Below are positions 16,337-23,754 of a stretch of DNA of 64,000 nt, piece by piece (positions within the stretch are counted from its first letter, which is position 1; the number at the start of each line of letters is the position of its first letter). Where the stretch lies: contig NZ_CP022463.1 of NCBI RefSeq assembly GCF_002224485.1, positions 684,119-748,118 of the forward strand, given 5' to 3'. The notes beneath the pieces are model-generated. The model made no database searches. It saw only the letters and a list, made by a program, of their open reading frames with translations, and was not told the DNA's origin. A program made the translations under genes and the position numbers. This stretch comes from Sinomonas sp. R1AF57 (lineage in GTDB: Bacteria > Actinomycetota > Actinomycetes > Actinomycetales > Micrococcaceae).

Positions 16337-17512
16337 ATGCAGAACGGGTACAGCCACATCGTCATCGGAGCCGGCGCGATCGGCTCGGCGGCGGCCTACT
16401 GGCTCTCGCGCAGGCCCGGCACGCGCGTGCTCGTGGTGGAGCAGTTCGGCCTCGTCAACACGCTCAACTCCTCCCGCGACGTCTCGCGGATCATCCGCCA
16501 CGCCTACCACAGCAGCGACTACACCAAGCTCACGCCGGCGATGTTCGAGGCGTGGGCCGAGGTGGAGGAGCGCTCGGGGATGACCCTCTACGTGAAGACG
16601 GGCGGCCTGGACCTCGCGACCTCGGCCGAGGCCAGCATCGCCGAGCTGGACGCCTACCGCGGCGCGCTCGCCGCCGAGGGTATCCCGTACGAGGACCTGA
16701 CCGCGGCGGAGATCCGCGCGCGCTACCCGCAGTGGCACATCGACGACGACGTGACCGGCATGTACCAGGAGGCAGGGGGACTGGTCGACATCCGCGCCAC
16801 GGTCGCGGCCCACACTTCGCTTGCGCTCGCCGCCGGGGTGCAGTTCCTCCCCGACACCCGCGTGACGGGGGTGGGCGTGCTGCCGGACAGCGTCACCGTC
16901 AGGACCGACGGCGGCGAGTTCCACGCGCAGAACCTGGTCGTCGCGGCCGCGTCCTGGCTCCCCGAGCTCATGCCGGACCTCGGGCTCGATTACCCGCTCA
17001 CGCTCTCACAGGAGCAGGTCACCTACTTCACCTCGCCGAACCTCGGCGACTTCGCCCCCGAGAAGTTCCCCATCTGGATCTTCCACGGCGACGAGACCTT
17101 CTACGGCTTCCCGGTGTACGGAGAGCCGGGCGTCAAGCTCGCCCGGGACATGCGCGGGCGGTTCATCACCAGCAGCGAGCGGGTCTTCGAGGGCGACGAC
17201 GATGAGGCCGCCATCCTGCGCAGCTTCCTCGAGCGGCACCTGCCCGGCGCGGTCGGCCCGGTCTGGGCCAACAAGACGTGCGTGTACGACATGGCCCCGG
17301 ACCGCGACTTCGTCCTCGACACGCTCCCCGGCAGCCCCCACGTCGCGGTCTTCAACGGCGCCGGCCACGCGGGCAAGTTCGCGAGCCTCATCGGGAAGAT
17401 CCTCGCCGAGCTCACGGTCGACGGCGCGGCCTCCCTCCCGATCGGGCCCTTCTCGCTGACGCGGCCCGCCCTGACGGATCCCGGCTTCGTGCCAGCGTTC
17501 CGGCTCACCTGA
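16337..17512 (+). CDS. Monomeric sarcosine oxidase-family flavoenzyme
   Basis: A 391-residue FAD amine oxidase (MSOX/N-methyltryptophan oxidase family, about 390 residues). The dinucleotide motif is IVIGAGAIGSAAAYWL (8-23); RIIRHAY matches the conserved region near the flavin; in NKTCVYDMAPDRDFVLD the Cys is residue 315, the position of the covalent FAD-linking Cys in Bacillus sarcosine oxidase. FNGAGHAGKFA near the C-terminus is also family-typical. It should oxidise an N-methyl or secondary amino acid, releasing H2O2 and an aldehyde; the substrate is not certain. The Shine-Dalgarno sequence GGAGAGG precedes ATG 16337. It lies 20 bp after the HhH-GPD gene. Confidence 0.87.
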   Translation: MQNGYSHIVIGAGAIGSAAAYWLSRRPGTRVLVVEQFGLVNTLNSSRDVSRIIRHAYHSSDYTKLTPAMFEAWAEVEERSGMTLYVKTGGLDLATSAEASIAELDAYRGALAAEGIPYEDLTAAEIRARYPQWHIDDDVTGMYQEAGGLVDIRATVAAHTSLALAAGVQFLPDTRVTGVGVLPDSVTVRTDGGEFHAQNLVVAAASWLPELMPDLGLDYPLTLSQEQVTYFTSPNLGDFAPEKFPIWIFHGDETFYGFPVYGEPGVKLARDMRGRFITSSERVFEGDDDEAAILRSFLERHLPGAVGPVWANKTCVYDMAPDRDFVLDTLPGSPHVAVFNGAGHAGKFASLIGKILAELTVDGAASLPIGPFSLTRPALTDPGFVPAFRLT

Positions 17513-17548
17513 TGCACCGACGATGGCGCGGACCGCTGCGGGGCCGGG

Positions 17549-18586
17549 TCAGCGCACGACGCCGGTCGGCGGCGCCGTGCTCGAGCGCGCCTTGAGCTCA
17601 GGGCTCAGGAGGACGACGGCGGTCGGTTCCGCGCCGCCGTCGTCCGTGCCACCCGTGCCCGAGCCCCGTGCGCCGGCGATGCGCTGGGCGAGCAGGTCCG
17701 CCGCGACGCGCCCGGCCTCGCGGCTCGCGTTGTCCACGCTCGTGAGGCCGACGGCGCGCAGCCTCGCCGCGGGCGTGTCGTCGTAGCCCGCCAGCGAGAC
17801 GTCCCCGGGGACGCCCAGGCCCAGCTCCTCGGCGGCGGAGAGCGCACCGAAGGCGGCCATGTCGTTCACGGCGAAGAGCGCCGTGGGCCGCGGATCCTTC
17901 CGGAGCGCCTCGAGGGCTGCCCGGCGCCCGGCCTCCTCCGTCAGCCCGCCCGGGACGGTGGATGCCTCGATCCCGGCGCGGCGGGCCTCGTCCTCGAACC
18001 CCGCTTGGCGCGCTTCGCCCACGGGCGTCCCGGGCGCGGAGAGGTGCGCGATGCGCCGGTGGCCGAGGGCCGCGAGGTGGCGGACCACGCGGCGGGCGCC
18101 CTCGGCGTCGTCGTTCGTCACCACGGCCGCGCCCGGGACCTGGGCGAGCGGGGAGCCGACCTGGACCGCCGGAAGCCCGCCGAGCGCGGGGAGGGCGCTC
18201 TCGGCGCCGTCGAGCGTCCCCACCAGCACGAGGCCCTCCACGCGCAGTTCGAGGAAGCGCTCGGCGAGGGCCGCGCCCTCGAGCCGCCAGTCCCCGAGCA
18301 GCGGGCTCAGGCCCGCGGCGTGAAGGCCGTCTGAGAGGCCCTCGACGGCGGGCACGAACCACGGGTTGCGCAGGTCGTCGAGGATGAGGCCCACGGTGCC
18401 GCTGCGGGCTGAGCCCATCGCGCGGGCGGCGGCGTTCGGCCGGTAGCCGAGCTCCGCGGCCGCCTCGAGGACGGCGCGGCGCTTCGCCTCGCTCACGTAG
18501 CCCGTCCCGCGCAGGGCGAGGGATGCGGCCGACTTCGAGACGCCCGCGCGTGCGGCGACGTCGAGGATCGTGACGGACTTCGCCAC
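17549..18586 (-). CDS. LacI-family regulator 3
   Basis: A 345-residue LacI/GalR repressor. The HTH reads TILDVAARAGVSKSAASLAL with hinge AELGYRPNAAARAM, then effector domain segments GTVGLILDDLRNPWFVPAVEGL, RPTALFAVNDMAAFGALSAA and SLAGYDDTPAARLRAVGLTS. ATG 18586 is preceded by AGGAGG. It is divergent from the inositol-dehydrogenase gene at 18690, with GGAACGTTCC between them. The same palindrome is in front of the truncated oxidoreductase at 8843, which this regulator may once have controlled too. Confidence 0.88.
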   Translation of the reverse strand: MAKSVTILDVAARAGVSKSAASLALRGTGYVSEAKRRAVLEAAAELGYRPNAAARAMGSARSGTVGLILDDLRNPWFVPAVEGLSDGLHAAGLSPLLGDWRLEGAALAERFLELRVEGLVLVGTLDGAESALPALGGLPAVQVGSPLAQVPGAAVVTNDDAEGARRVVRHLAALGHRRIAHLSAPGTPVGEARQAGFEDEARRAGIEASTVPGGLTEEAGRRAALEALRKDPRPTALFAVNDMAAFGALSAAEELGLGVPGDVSLAGYDDTPAARLRAVGLTSVDNASREAGRVAADLLAQRIAGARGSGTGGTDDGGAEPTAVVLLSPELKARSSTAPPTGVVR

Positions 18587-18601
18587 CCCGACCTCCTTTC
18601 A

Positions 18602-18668
18602 TGTCAGGACAAAGCTTGACCGCGCGTGCGGCCTCAGAGATACTCTAAGGGAAATGTTGGAACGTTCC
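18602..18668 (+). promoter_or_regulatory. Promoter with GGACAAA site and GGAACGTTCC operator
   Basis: The motif TGTCAGGACAAA (18602-18613) lies directly upstream of TTGACC (18616-18621), which is 17 bp from GATACT (18639-18644). The perfect palindrome GGAACGTTCC (18659-18668) covers the expected transcription start. Two kinds of site therefore suggest dual control, by a shared regulator and the local LacI protein. Confidence 0.65.
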
Positions 18669-18689
18669 CACAACACGATGGAGTGCCTC

Positions 18690-19727
18690 ATGAAGACTGT
18701 CACGCTCGGGCTCGTCGGCGTCGGCCGGATCGGCGTCATGCATGCCCGGAACATCGCGGCAATCGCACCGCAGCTCGCCGCGCGCGGCGTCGAGCTGCGC
18801 CTCGCGCTCACCGACGTGGCCGAGGAGCACGCCCGCGGCGTTGCCGCCGAGGTCGGCGCGGAGTTCGTCCCCGGGGGCGCGGCCGGGCTCATCGCCCATG
18901 GCGTCGACGCGCTCGTCGTCGCGACCGGCACCCAGACCCACCCCGAGCTCATCCGCGCCGGCGTCGACGCCGGCCTGCCCGTGTTCTGCGAGAAGCCGGT
19001 CGCGGGCTCCGTCGCAGAGTCCCGGCCCGTGCTCGAGTACATCGCCGAGAAGGGCGGCACGGTCCAGATCGGCCACCAGCGCCGCTTCGACGCCGGCTAC
19101 CTCGAGGCCAAGCGCCGCTTCGACGCGGGAGAGATCGGCTGGATCCACTCGCTGCGCGCGATGACCGGGGACATGGTCCCGCCGTCGGTGGAGTTCATCG
19201 CCACCTCGGGCGGGCTCTTCCGCGACTGCTCCGTGCACGACTTCGACATCCTGCGCTGGCTCACCGGCCGCGAGATCACCGAGGTCTACGCGAAGGGCTC
19301 CAACAACGGCGACCCGGCGATCGGCGAGGTCGGCGACGTCGACACGGCGCTCGCGGTCGTCACGTTCGACGACGGCACGGTCGGCACCGTCTCCGCGACC
19401 CGCTACAACGGTGCTGGCCACGACGTGCGGCTCGAGATCCAGGGCTCGAAGTCCTCGGTCATGGTCGGGCTCGACGACAAGACCGCGCTGCGCTCGACCG
19501 AGGCCGGGGTCGCGTTCCCCGCGGGCGAGACGCACAAGACCTTCGCCGAGCGGTTCGACGCCGCGTACCGCGCCGAGCTTGTGGCGTTCGTCGAGCTCGT
19601 GCTCGGCGAGCGGGAGAATCCCTGCACCCCGGAGGACGCGGTGGCAGCGTCCCGCGTGGCCGACGCAGCCCAGGAGTCCCTCGAGACCGGCGCCCCCGTC
19701 CAAGTGGGGGTCCCCGCCCGCGCCTGA
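18690..19727 (+). CDS. iolG: Inositol 2-dehydrogenase-type oxidoreductase (module 3)
   Basis: A 345-residue Gfo/Idh/MocA protein very like bacterial myo-inositol 2-dehydrogenases: GLVGVGRIGVMHARNI (about 7-22), CEKPVAGS with Lys102, and RDCSVHDFDILRWL giving Asp179 and His183, the same spacing as the Bacillus triad. It also has the IolG-like C-terminal ATRYNGAGHDVRLEIQGS. ATG 18690 is chosen for GGAG at 18680-18683; ATG 18678 is an alternative four codons upstream. It is the second IolG-type gene in the window, under a different LacI operator, so it may handle another inositol isomer. Its 3' end runs straight into the 31-bp tandem array. Confidence 0.83.
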   Translation: MKTVTLGLVGVGRIGVMHARNIAAIAPQLAARGVELRLALTDVAEEHARGVAAEVGAEFVPGGAAGLIAHGVDALVVATGTQTHPELIRAGVDAGLPVFCEKPVAGSVAESRPVLEYIAEKGGTVQIGHQRRFDAGYLEAKRRFDAGEIGWIHSLRAMTGDMVPPSVEFIATSGGLFRDCSVHDFDILRWLTGREITEVYAKGSNNGDPAIGEVGDVDTALAVVTFDDGTVGTVSATRYNGAGHDVRLEIQGSKSSVMVGLDDKTALRSTEAGVAFPAGETHKTFAERFDAAYRAELVAFVELVLGERENPCTPEDAVAASRVADAAQESLETGAPVQVGVPARA

Positions 19728-19882
19728 CCCGTTTCGGGTACGCCAAACTCGCGCCAGGCCCGTTTCGGGTACGCCAAGTTCGCGCCCCGCCCGTTTCGGG
19801 TACGCCAAGTTCGCGCCCCGCCCGTTTCGGGTACGCCAAGTTCGCGCCCCGCCCGTTTCGGGTACGCCAAGTTCGCGGCAGG
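19728..19882. repeat. Five tandem 31-bp units (GTTTCGGGTACGCCAA core)
   Basis: Units start at 19728, 19759, 19790, 19821 and 19852, each CCCGTTTCGGGTACGCCAAG followed by TTCGCGCCCCG, with only a few differences in units 1 and 5. This is the most regular member of the window's 31-bp array family. It starts one base after the iolG-type stop codon. An inverted single core (GTACCCGAAAC, 19937-19947) stands 55 bp further, 23 bp before the next start codon. No spacer variation as in CRISPR is seen. Confidence 0.9.
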
Positions 19883-19969
19883 GCGGGTTCCGGCCACGCC
19901 GTCGCGTACCCGGAGGCCGCTCGGGCGCGATCATCTGTACCCGAAACGGAGTCCCGCTACGCTGGCCCC

Positions 19970-21094
19970 ATGGACCCCGCCCCAGCGCTCAACCCGATGC
20001 CGCGCACTCTGGAGGTCGAGTCGCTTGAGCAGTTCGACGCGCTCGTCGAGGCGGGGGCCACCGAGATGACCGGTTGGCATGTCCAGTCAGTCGACCTCAC
20101 GGAGCGCTCCGGCGTGCTGAAGGCGCTCAACCCGGCGGCGGCGATGTTCCTCGGCTGCGCCCTGCAGCCCGGCATGGAGCAGTCGCTGCGGGCAAGGGGC
20201 GCGCTGGTCTTTCCGATACTCCCCGGTGTGCCGTTCAACCCCTACCGCCCGACCCTCTACACCGGTCCCGAGCTCTACGAGGGGGTCCTCGCCCGCCCCT
20301 ACGAGGAGACCCCGGACGCCCGGATCTACGCCTGGACCAAGCGCCAGGGCCGAGCCGGCGTCGAGTCCGCCCTGTCCGCGGCCCTCCACGACCACCACAT
20401 CGGCGACGCCCTCCTCGACACGCTCGAGGAGCTCGGCGCGGGGAGGCGCGTGGTCGGCGTCATGGGCGCCCACGCGGCGGCGCGGGGGAGCCACACGTAC
20501 GACGACGCCGCGCGGCTCGGGCGCGCGATCGCCGCGGCGGGGCACGTGGTCGCCACGGGCGGCGGTCCCGGGGCGATGGAGGCGGCGAACCTCGGGGCGT
20601 ACCTCGCGGCCGTGCCCGACCGCGAGTTCGCCGCGGCGCTCCGGGAGATCGCCGTCGTCCCCTCGTTCCGCCCGTCCGTGAGCGCGTGGGCGCGCGTGGC
20701 CCTCGCGGTGCTCGGGCGCTTCCCGGGCGGGACGCCGAGCCTCGGCATCCCAACCTGGTTCTACGGGCACGAGCCGCCGAACATGTTCGCCACCCACATC
20801 GCCAAGTACTTCGCGAACTCGGTGCGCGAGGCGGTGCTGCTCGAGAAGTGCACCGGGGGCGTCGTGTTCCTCCCCGGCGCGGCCGGCACCGTCCAAGAGG
20901 TGTTCCAGGACGCGTGCGAGAACTACTACGGCACTCCCGAGACGATCACGCCCATGGTCCTCGTCGGGGTGCGCCACTGGACCGAGGAGCTGCCCGCGTG
21001 GCCCCTGCTGGCGCGCCTTGCCGAGGGGCGGGGCATGGCCGGGCGCGTGCATCTCGTCGACTCGGTCGAGGAGGCGGTCGCGGTCCTCGGCTGA
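19970..21094 (+). CDS. LOG/TIGR00730-family Rossmann protein
   Basis: A 374-residue protein whose C-terminal two-thirds resemble the LOG (lysine-decarboxylase-like) nucleotide-binding fold: GVMGAHAAARGSHTYDDAA (163-181), ATGGGPGAMEAANLG (about 195-209) and LPGAAGTVQEVFQDA (300-314). The canonical PGGxGTxxE motif reads PGAAGTVQE, with Ala replacing the second Gly. Residues 1-150 form an extra N-terminal domain not in the ~190-residue phosphoribohydrolases. Known LOG enzymes cleave cytokinin-type nucleotides to bases; whether this long form does so is unknown. It stands alone between two repeat arrays, and ATG 19970 lacks a clear Shine-Dalgarno sequence. Confidence 0.75.
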   Translation: MDPAPALNPMPRTLEVESLEQFDALVEAGATEMTGWHVQSVDLTERSGVLKALNPAAAMFLGCALQPGMEQSLRARGALVFPILPGVPFNPYRPTLYTGPELYEGVLARPYEETPDARIYAWTKRQGRAGVESALSAALHDHHIGDALLDTLEELGAGRRVVGVMGAHAAARGSHTYDDAARLGRAIAAAGHVVATGGGPGAMEAANLGAYLAAVPDREFAAALREIAVVPSFRPSVSAWARVALAVLGRFPGGTPSLGIPTWFYGHEPPNMFATHIAKYFANSVREAVLLEKCTGGVVFLPGAAGTVQEVFQDACENYYGTPETITPMVLVGVRHWTEELPAWPLLARLAEGRGMAGRVHLVDSVEEAVAVLG

Positions 21095-21225
21095 CCCCGC
21101 AACGGACCGGACGGGACCCCGCAACGGACCGGACGGGACCCCGCAACGGACCGGACTGGACCCCGCAACCAGTGCGGTTGTGGGGTCCCGTCCCGGTGGT
21201 TGCGGGGTCGTGTCCCGCTGGTCGG
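21094..21225. repeat. 22-bp tandem array with inverted arms
   Basis: Units at 21094, 21116 and 21138 (ACCCCGCAACGGACCGGACG plus two bases), with a fourth partial unit at 21160, are followed by inverted degenerate copies (GGTTGTGGGGTCCCG about 21177-21191 and GGTTGCGGGGTCGTG about 21198-21212). The block fills the gap between convergent genes; inverted copies allow a stable hairpin, so it may terminate transcription. Confidence 0.8.
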
Positions 21226-21229
21226 GTTG

Positions 21230-22585
21230 TCAGTCGAGGTCCCGCCGGGTCCCCTCCGGGGTGGCGCGGACCGCGACGAACGCGACGAGCAGGATCCCGA
21301 TCCAGAATGCCGCGACGGGCCAGAGCGCTCCGCCGGCGGCGAGGGTCAGGCCGGTGATGATCATCGGGGTGAAGCCGGCGCCCAGCATCGACGCGGTGTG
21401 GTACGCGAGCGATGCGCCGGTGTAGCGGTGCCGGGTCGGGAACTGCTCCGCGACGTACGCCGCGATCGGGCCGTAGAGGACGCCCTGCACGAGGCCGTTG
21501 CCGATGAAGATCGCGAGCCCGAAGCCCCAGAGCGTGCCGTTGGTCATGAGCAGGACCGTCGGGTACGCCGCGACGATGCCGAGCAGGGCGCCGAAGGCGA
21601 GCACGCGGCGTCGTCCGAACCGGTCGGAGAGGCGCGCCGAGACGAAGCACATCACGAGGGTCAGGACCGCCGCGCCCGCCTTGATGTTGAGCACGCCGTT
21701 CTTGTCCGCACCGGACTCGACGGCGACCGAGACGCCCCACACCGTGGTCATGGCCTGGCAGACGTAGAAGGCGGTGGTCGCGGCCAGGCCGAGCAGGACG
21801 GCGCGCTTCGAGTGGCGCAGGACGTCGACGATCGGCACCCTGCGCTTCTCGCTCGCGGCCTCGAGGCGCTGGAAGGCCGGGGTCTCGGAGACCTTGAGGC
21901 GGATCACGAGGCCGACAGCGATCAGGAGCGCCGAGAGCAGGAACGGCACCCGCCAGCCCCACACGAGGAACTGGCTGCCCGAGATCGCGGCGAAGAACGA
22001 GAGCGCCAGCGTGCCGAGGATCGCGCCCGCGGGGCCGCCGGCGTTGGCGAAGGAGGCCGCGAAGCCGCGGTGCTTCTGCGGAGCGTGCTCGATCGCCATG
22101 AGCGCGGCGCCGCCCCACTCGCCGCCCACCGCGACGCCCTGGACGAGGCGCAGCAGCACGAGCGCAATGGGGGCGACCATCCCGACCTGGGCCGTCGGGG
22201 GGAGCAGGCCGATCGCGATCGTGCCGGCGCCCATGATCACCATGGACAGCACGAGCATCTTCTTGCGGCCCACGAGATCGCCGAAATGGCCGAAGATGAG
22301 CCCGCCGAGGGGCCGGGCCACGTATCCGACGGCGAGGGTCACGAACGAGGCGAACAGGGCGAAGCCGGGGCCGAGGTTCGCGAAGAACACCTTGTCGAAC
22401 ACGAGGGAGGCCGCGGTCGCGTAGAGCATGAAGTCGTAGTACTCGATGGCGCTGCCGGCGAAGGACGAGGCCAGGATGCGGCGCATGTCCTTCGTGTTGA
22501 GCGTCTCGGTCGACCCGGTCTGCTGCCCACGGGTGGTTTCGGTTGCCATGGTGCTCTCGGTGGTGGCGGTGCTTTCAGTGGTCAC
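21230..22585 (-). CDS. MFS transporter, metabolite:H+ symporter (MHS) family
   Basis: A 451-residue protein with about 12 membrane segments, similar to KgtP/ProP/ShiA-type MHS symporters. The first helix region SSFAGSAIEYYDFMLYATAA and the loop motif HFGDLVGRKKML (near 100-111) are diagnostic, as is GVAVGGEWGGAALM. The N-terminal ~30 residues are a Thr/Glu-rich cytoplasmic tail. These carriers import organic acids or aromatic compounds with protons. It is preceded 40 bp upstream on the same strand by a metallo-hydrolase gene, forming an operon divergent from a LysR gene. Substrate unknown. Confidence 0.88.
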   Translation of the reverse strand: MTTESTATTESTMATETTRGQQTGSTETLNTKDMRRILASSFAGSAIEYYDFMLYATAASLVFDKVFFANLGPGFALFASFVTLAVGYVARPLGGLIFGHFGDLVGRKKMLVLSMVIMGAGTIAIGLLPPTAQVGMVAPIALVLLRLVQGVAVGGEWGGAALMAIEHAPQKHRGFAASFANAGGPAGAILGTLALSFFAAISGSQFLVWGWRVPFLLSALLIAVGLVIRLKVSETPAFQRLEAASEKRRVPIVDVLRHSKRAVLLGLAATTAFYVCQAMTTVWGVSVAVESGADKNGVLNIKAGAAVLTLVMCFVSARLSDRFGRRRVLAFGALLGIVAAYPTVLLMTNGTLWGFGLAIFIGNGLVQGVLYGPIAAYVAEQFPTRHRYTGASLAYHTASMLGAGFTPMIITGLTLAAGGALWPVAAFWIGILLVAFVAVRATPEGTRRDLD

Positions 22586-22625
22586 GGTGGTCCTCTTCCA
22601 ATGATGGACTCAGGTGGGTCGGCCG

Positions 22626-23651
22626 TCAGCGCTGGCGGCCGAAGGGGATGACGTCGAGGTCGTTGGGCAGCACGAAGCTGCCGGTGAAGTGCTCGGCGGC
22701 CTCGGCCCAGACGGCCTGGGGCGCGTGGCCGGGCACGAGGTGGTGCAGGGCGAGCGTGGCCGCGCCCGCGGCGTCGGCGGCCTTGGCTGCCTCGCGGACG
22801 CTCGTGTGCGACTTGTAGTGGTGGTCGCGCCCGGCGCGGGAGGCTTCGTCGGTCTTGTCCCCGTAGAGGGACTCGACCCAGTCGAAGTCGATGGCCTCAT
22901 GCAGGAGCAGGTCGGTGCCCTGCGCGAGGGTGATGAGGTTCTGCGTGTAGCAGGTGTCGCCGGAGATGGTCACCGAGCCCTCGGCGGTGTCGAAGCGGAA
23001 CGCGAACGCCGGCGCGACGGGCGGGTGCTCGACCAGGATCGCCGTGACGGTGACGAGTTCGTCGCGGTAGACCTCGAACGGGTCCATCTCGGGGGTCTGG
23101 TTGTCGTTCGGGTGGTAGCCGATCCCGGCTGGAATCTCGATGTCCTCGGCGCTGAACACGTCCAGCGGGCTCGGCTTGAGCGAGTCGAGGATGCGGTCGT
23201 TGAGGTCCGTGGCGTGCGCGGCCATGAGGGTCTCGAACATCTCCCGGGTGCCCGGCGTCGGGCTCTGCGGCGCGAGGGGCTCGGGACGCACGACGGCGCG
23301 CGGGGACACCGGGGGCAGCTCGCCGCGGTTGCCGGGGCCGAGGATGCGCACAGGGTCCTTCCCGGCCCGGTCCTGGAGGGCGTAGAGGCCGAAGATGCCG
23401 AGGCCCGCGAGGTCGTAGACGTGGTCGGAGTGCAGGTGCGTGATGAACAGGGCCCGGAGGTCCTTCAGGTCCAGGCCCGCCTGTGCGATCCGGCGGCCCG
23501 CTCCCTGGCCCACGTCCACGAGGTAGAAGGACTCGCCGACCACGACGGCGGTCGCGATCCCGGTGCGCTCGCCCGAGTCGGCGGCGGCCCACCACCGGGG
23601 GCCGCCGGCGGTGCCGAGGGTGACGATGTGCGGGGCGAGTGGCGCTGCCAT
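22626..23651 (-). CDS. MBL-fold metallo-hydrolase
   Basis: A 341-residue metallo-beta-lactamase-fold protein. ITHLHSDHVYDL (about 69-80) is the zinc-binding HxHxDH motif; ISGDTCYTQNL, LLHEAIDF and the late His in LALHHLVPGH complete a ribonuclease Z-like metal site. SFYLVDVGQGAGRRIAQAG precedes it. Such enzymes hydrolyse esters, lactones or phosphodiesters; with the adjacent transporter and LysR gene, hydrolysis of an imported compound is more likely than tRNA processing. ATG 23651 lies 104 bp from the divergent LysR start. There is no export signal, so it should be cytoplasmic. Confidence 0.85.
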   Translation of the reverse strand: MAAPLAPHIVTLGTAGGPRWWAAADSGERTGIATAVVVGESFYLVDVGQGAGRRIAQAGLDLKDLRALFITHLHSDHVYDLAGLGIFGLYALQDRAGKDPVRILGPGNRGELPPVSPRAVVRPEPLAPQSPTPGTREMFETLMAAHATDLNDRILDSLKPSPLDVFSAEDIEIPAGIGYHPNDNQTPEMDPFEVYRDELVTVTAILVEHPPVAPAFAFRFDTAEGSVTISGDTCYTQNLITLAQGTDLLLHEAIDFDWVESLYGDKTDEASRAGRDHHYKSHTSVREAAKAADAAGAATLALHHLVPGHAPQAVWAEAAEHFTGSFVLPNDLDVIPFGRQR

Positions 23652-23710
23652 GGGGATTCCTGTTCTTCCGGTCCTGCGGGTCTGGGATCCAGTGTGTCCT
23701 CGGCCACTCC

Positions 23711-23733
23711 ATTTGTATAATCAATCATTCCGG
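23711..23733. promoter_or_regulatory. A+T-rich LysR intergenic promoter
   Basis: TATAAT at 23716-23721 sits in ATTTGTATAATCAATCATTC, the only A+T-rich stretch between the divergent MBL and LysR genes. It gives a good -10 for the LysR gene (the -35 is poor), and the ATGATTGATTATAC reading on the other strand has the spaced T/A bases of a LysR site. The exact binding site is not resolved. Confidence 0.45.
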
Positions 23734-23754
23734 TCAGAGGCATAAGGAGAGTTG

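Noticed and set aside
19403-19934. Minus-strand protein with repeated YPKRAGRELGVPETG-like peptides
   Set aside because: This is translation of the 31-bp array; the period is not a multiple of three, so the peptide pattern cycles through frames, and the same reading recurs spuriously at other arrays.
19728-19947. CRISPR array
   Set aside because: Units repeat with the whole 31 bp conserved (no unique spacers), the repeat core is only 11-16 bp at other loci, and no cas gene is present.
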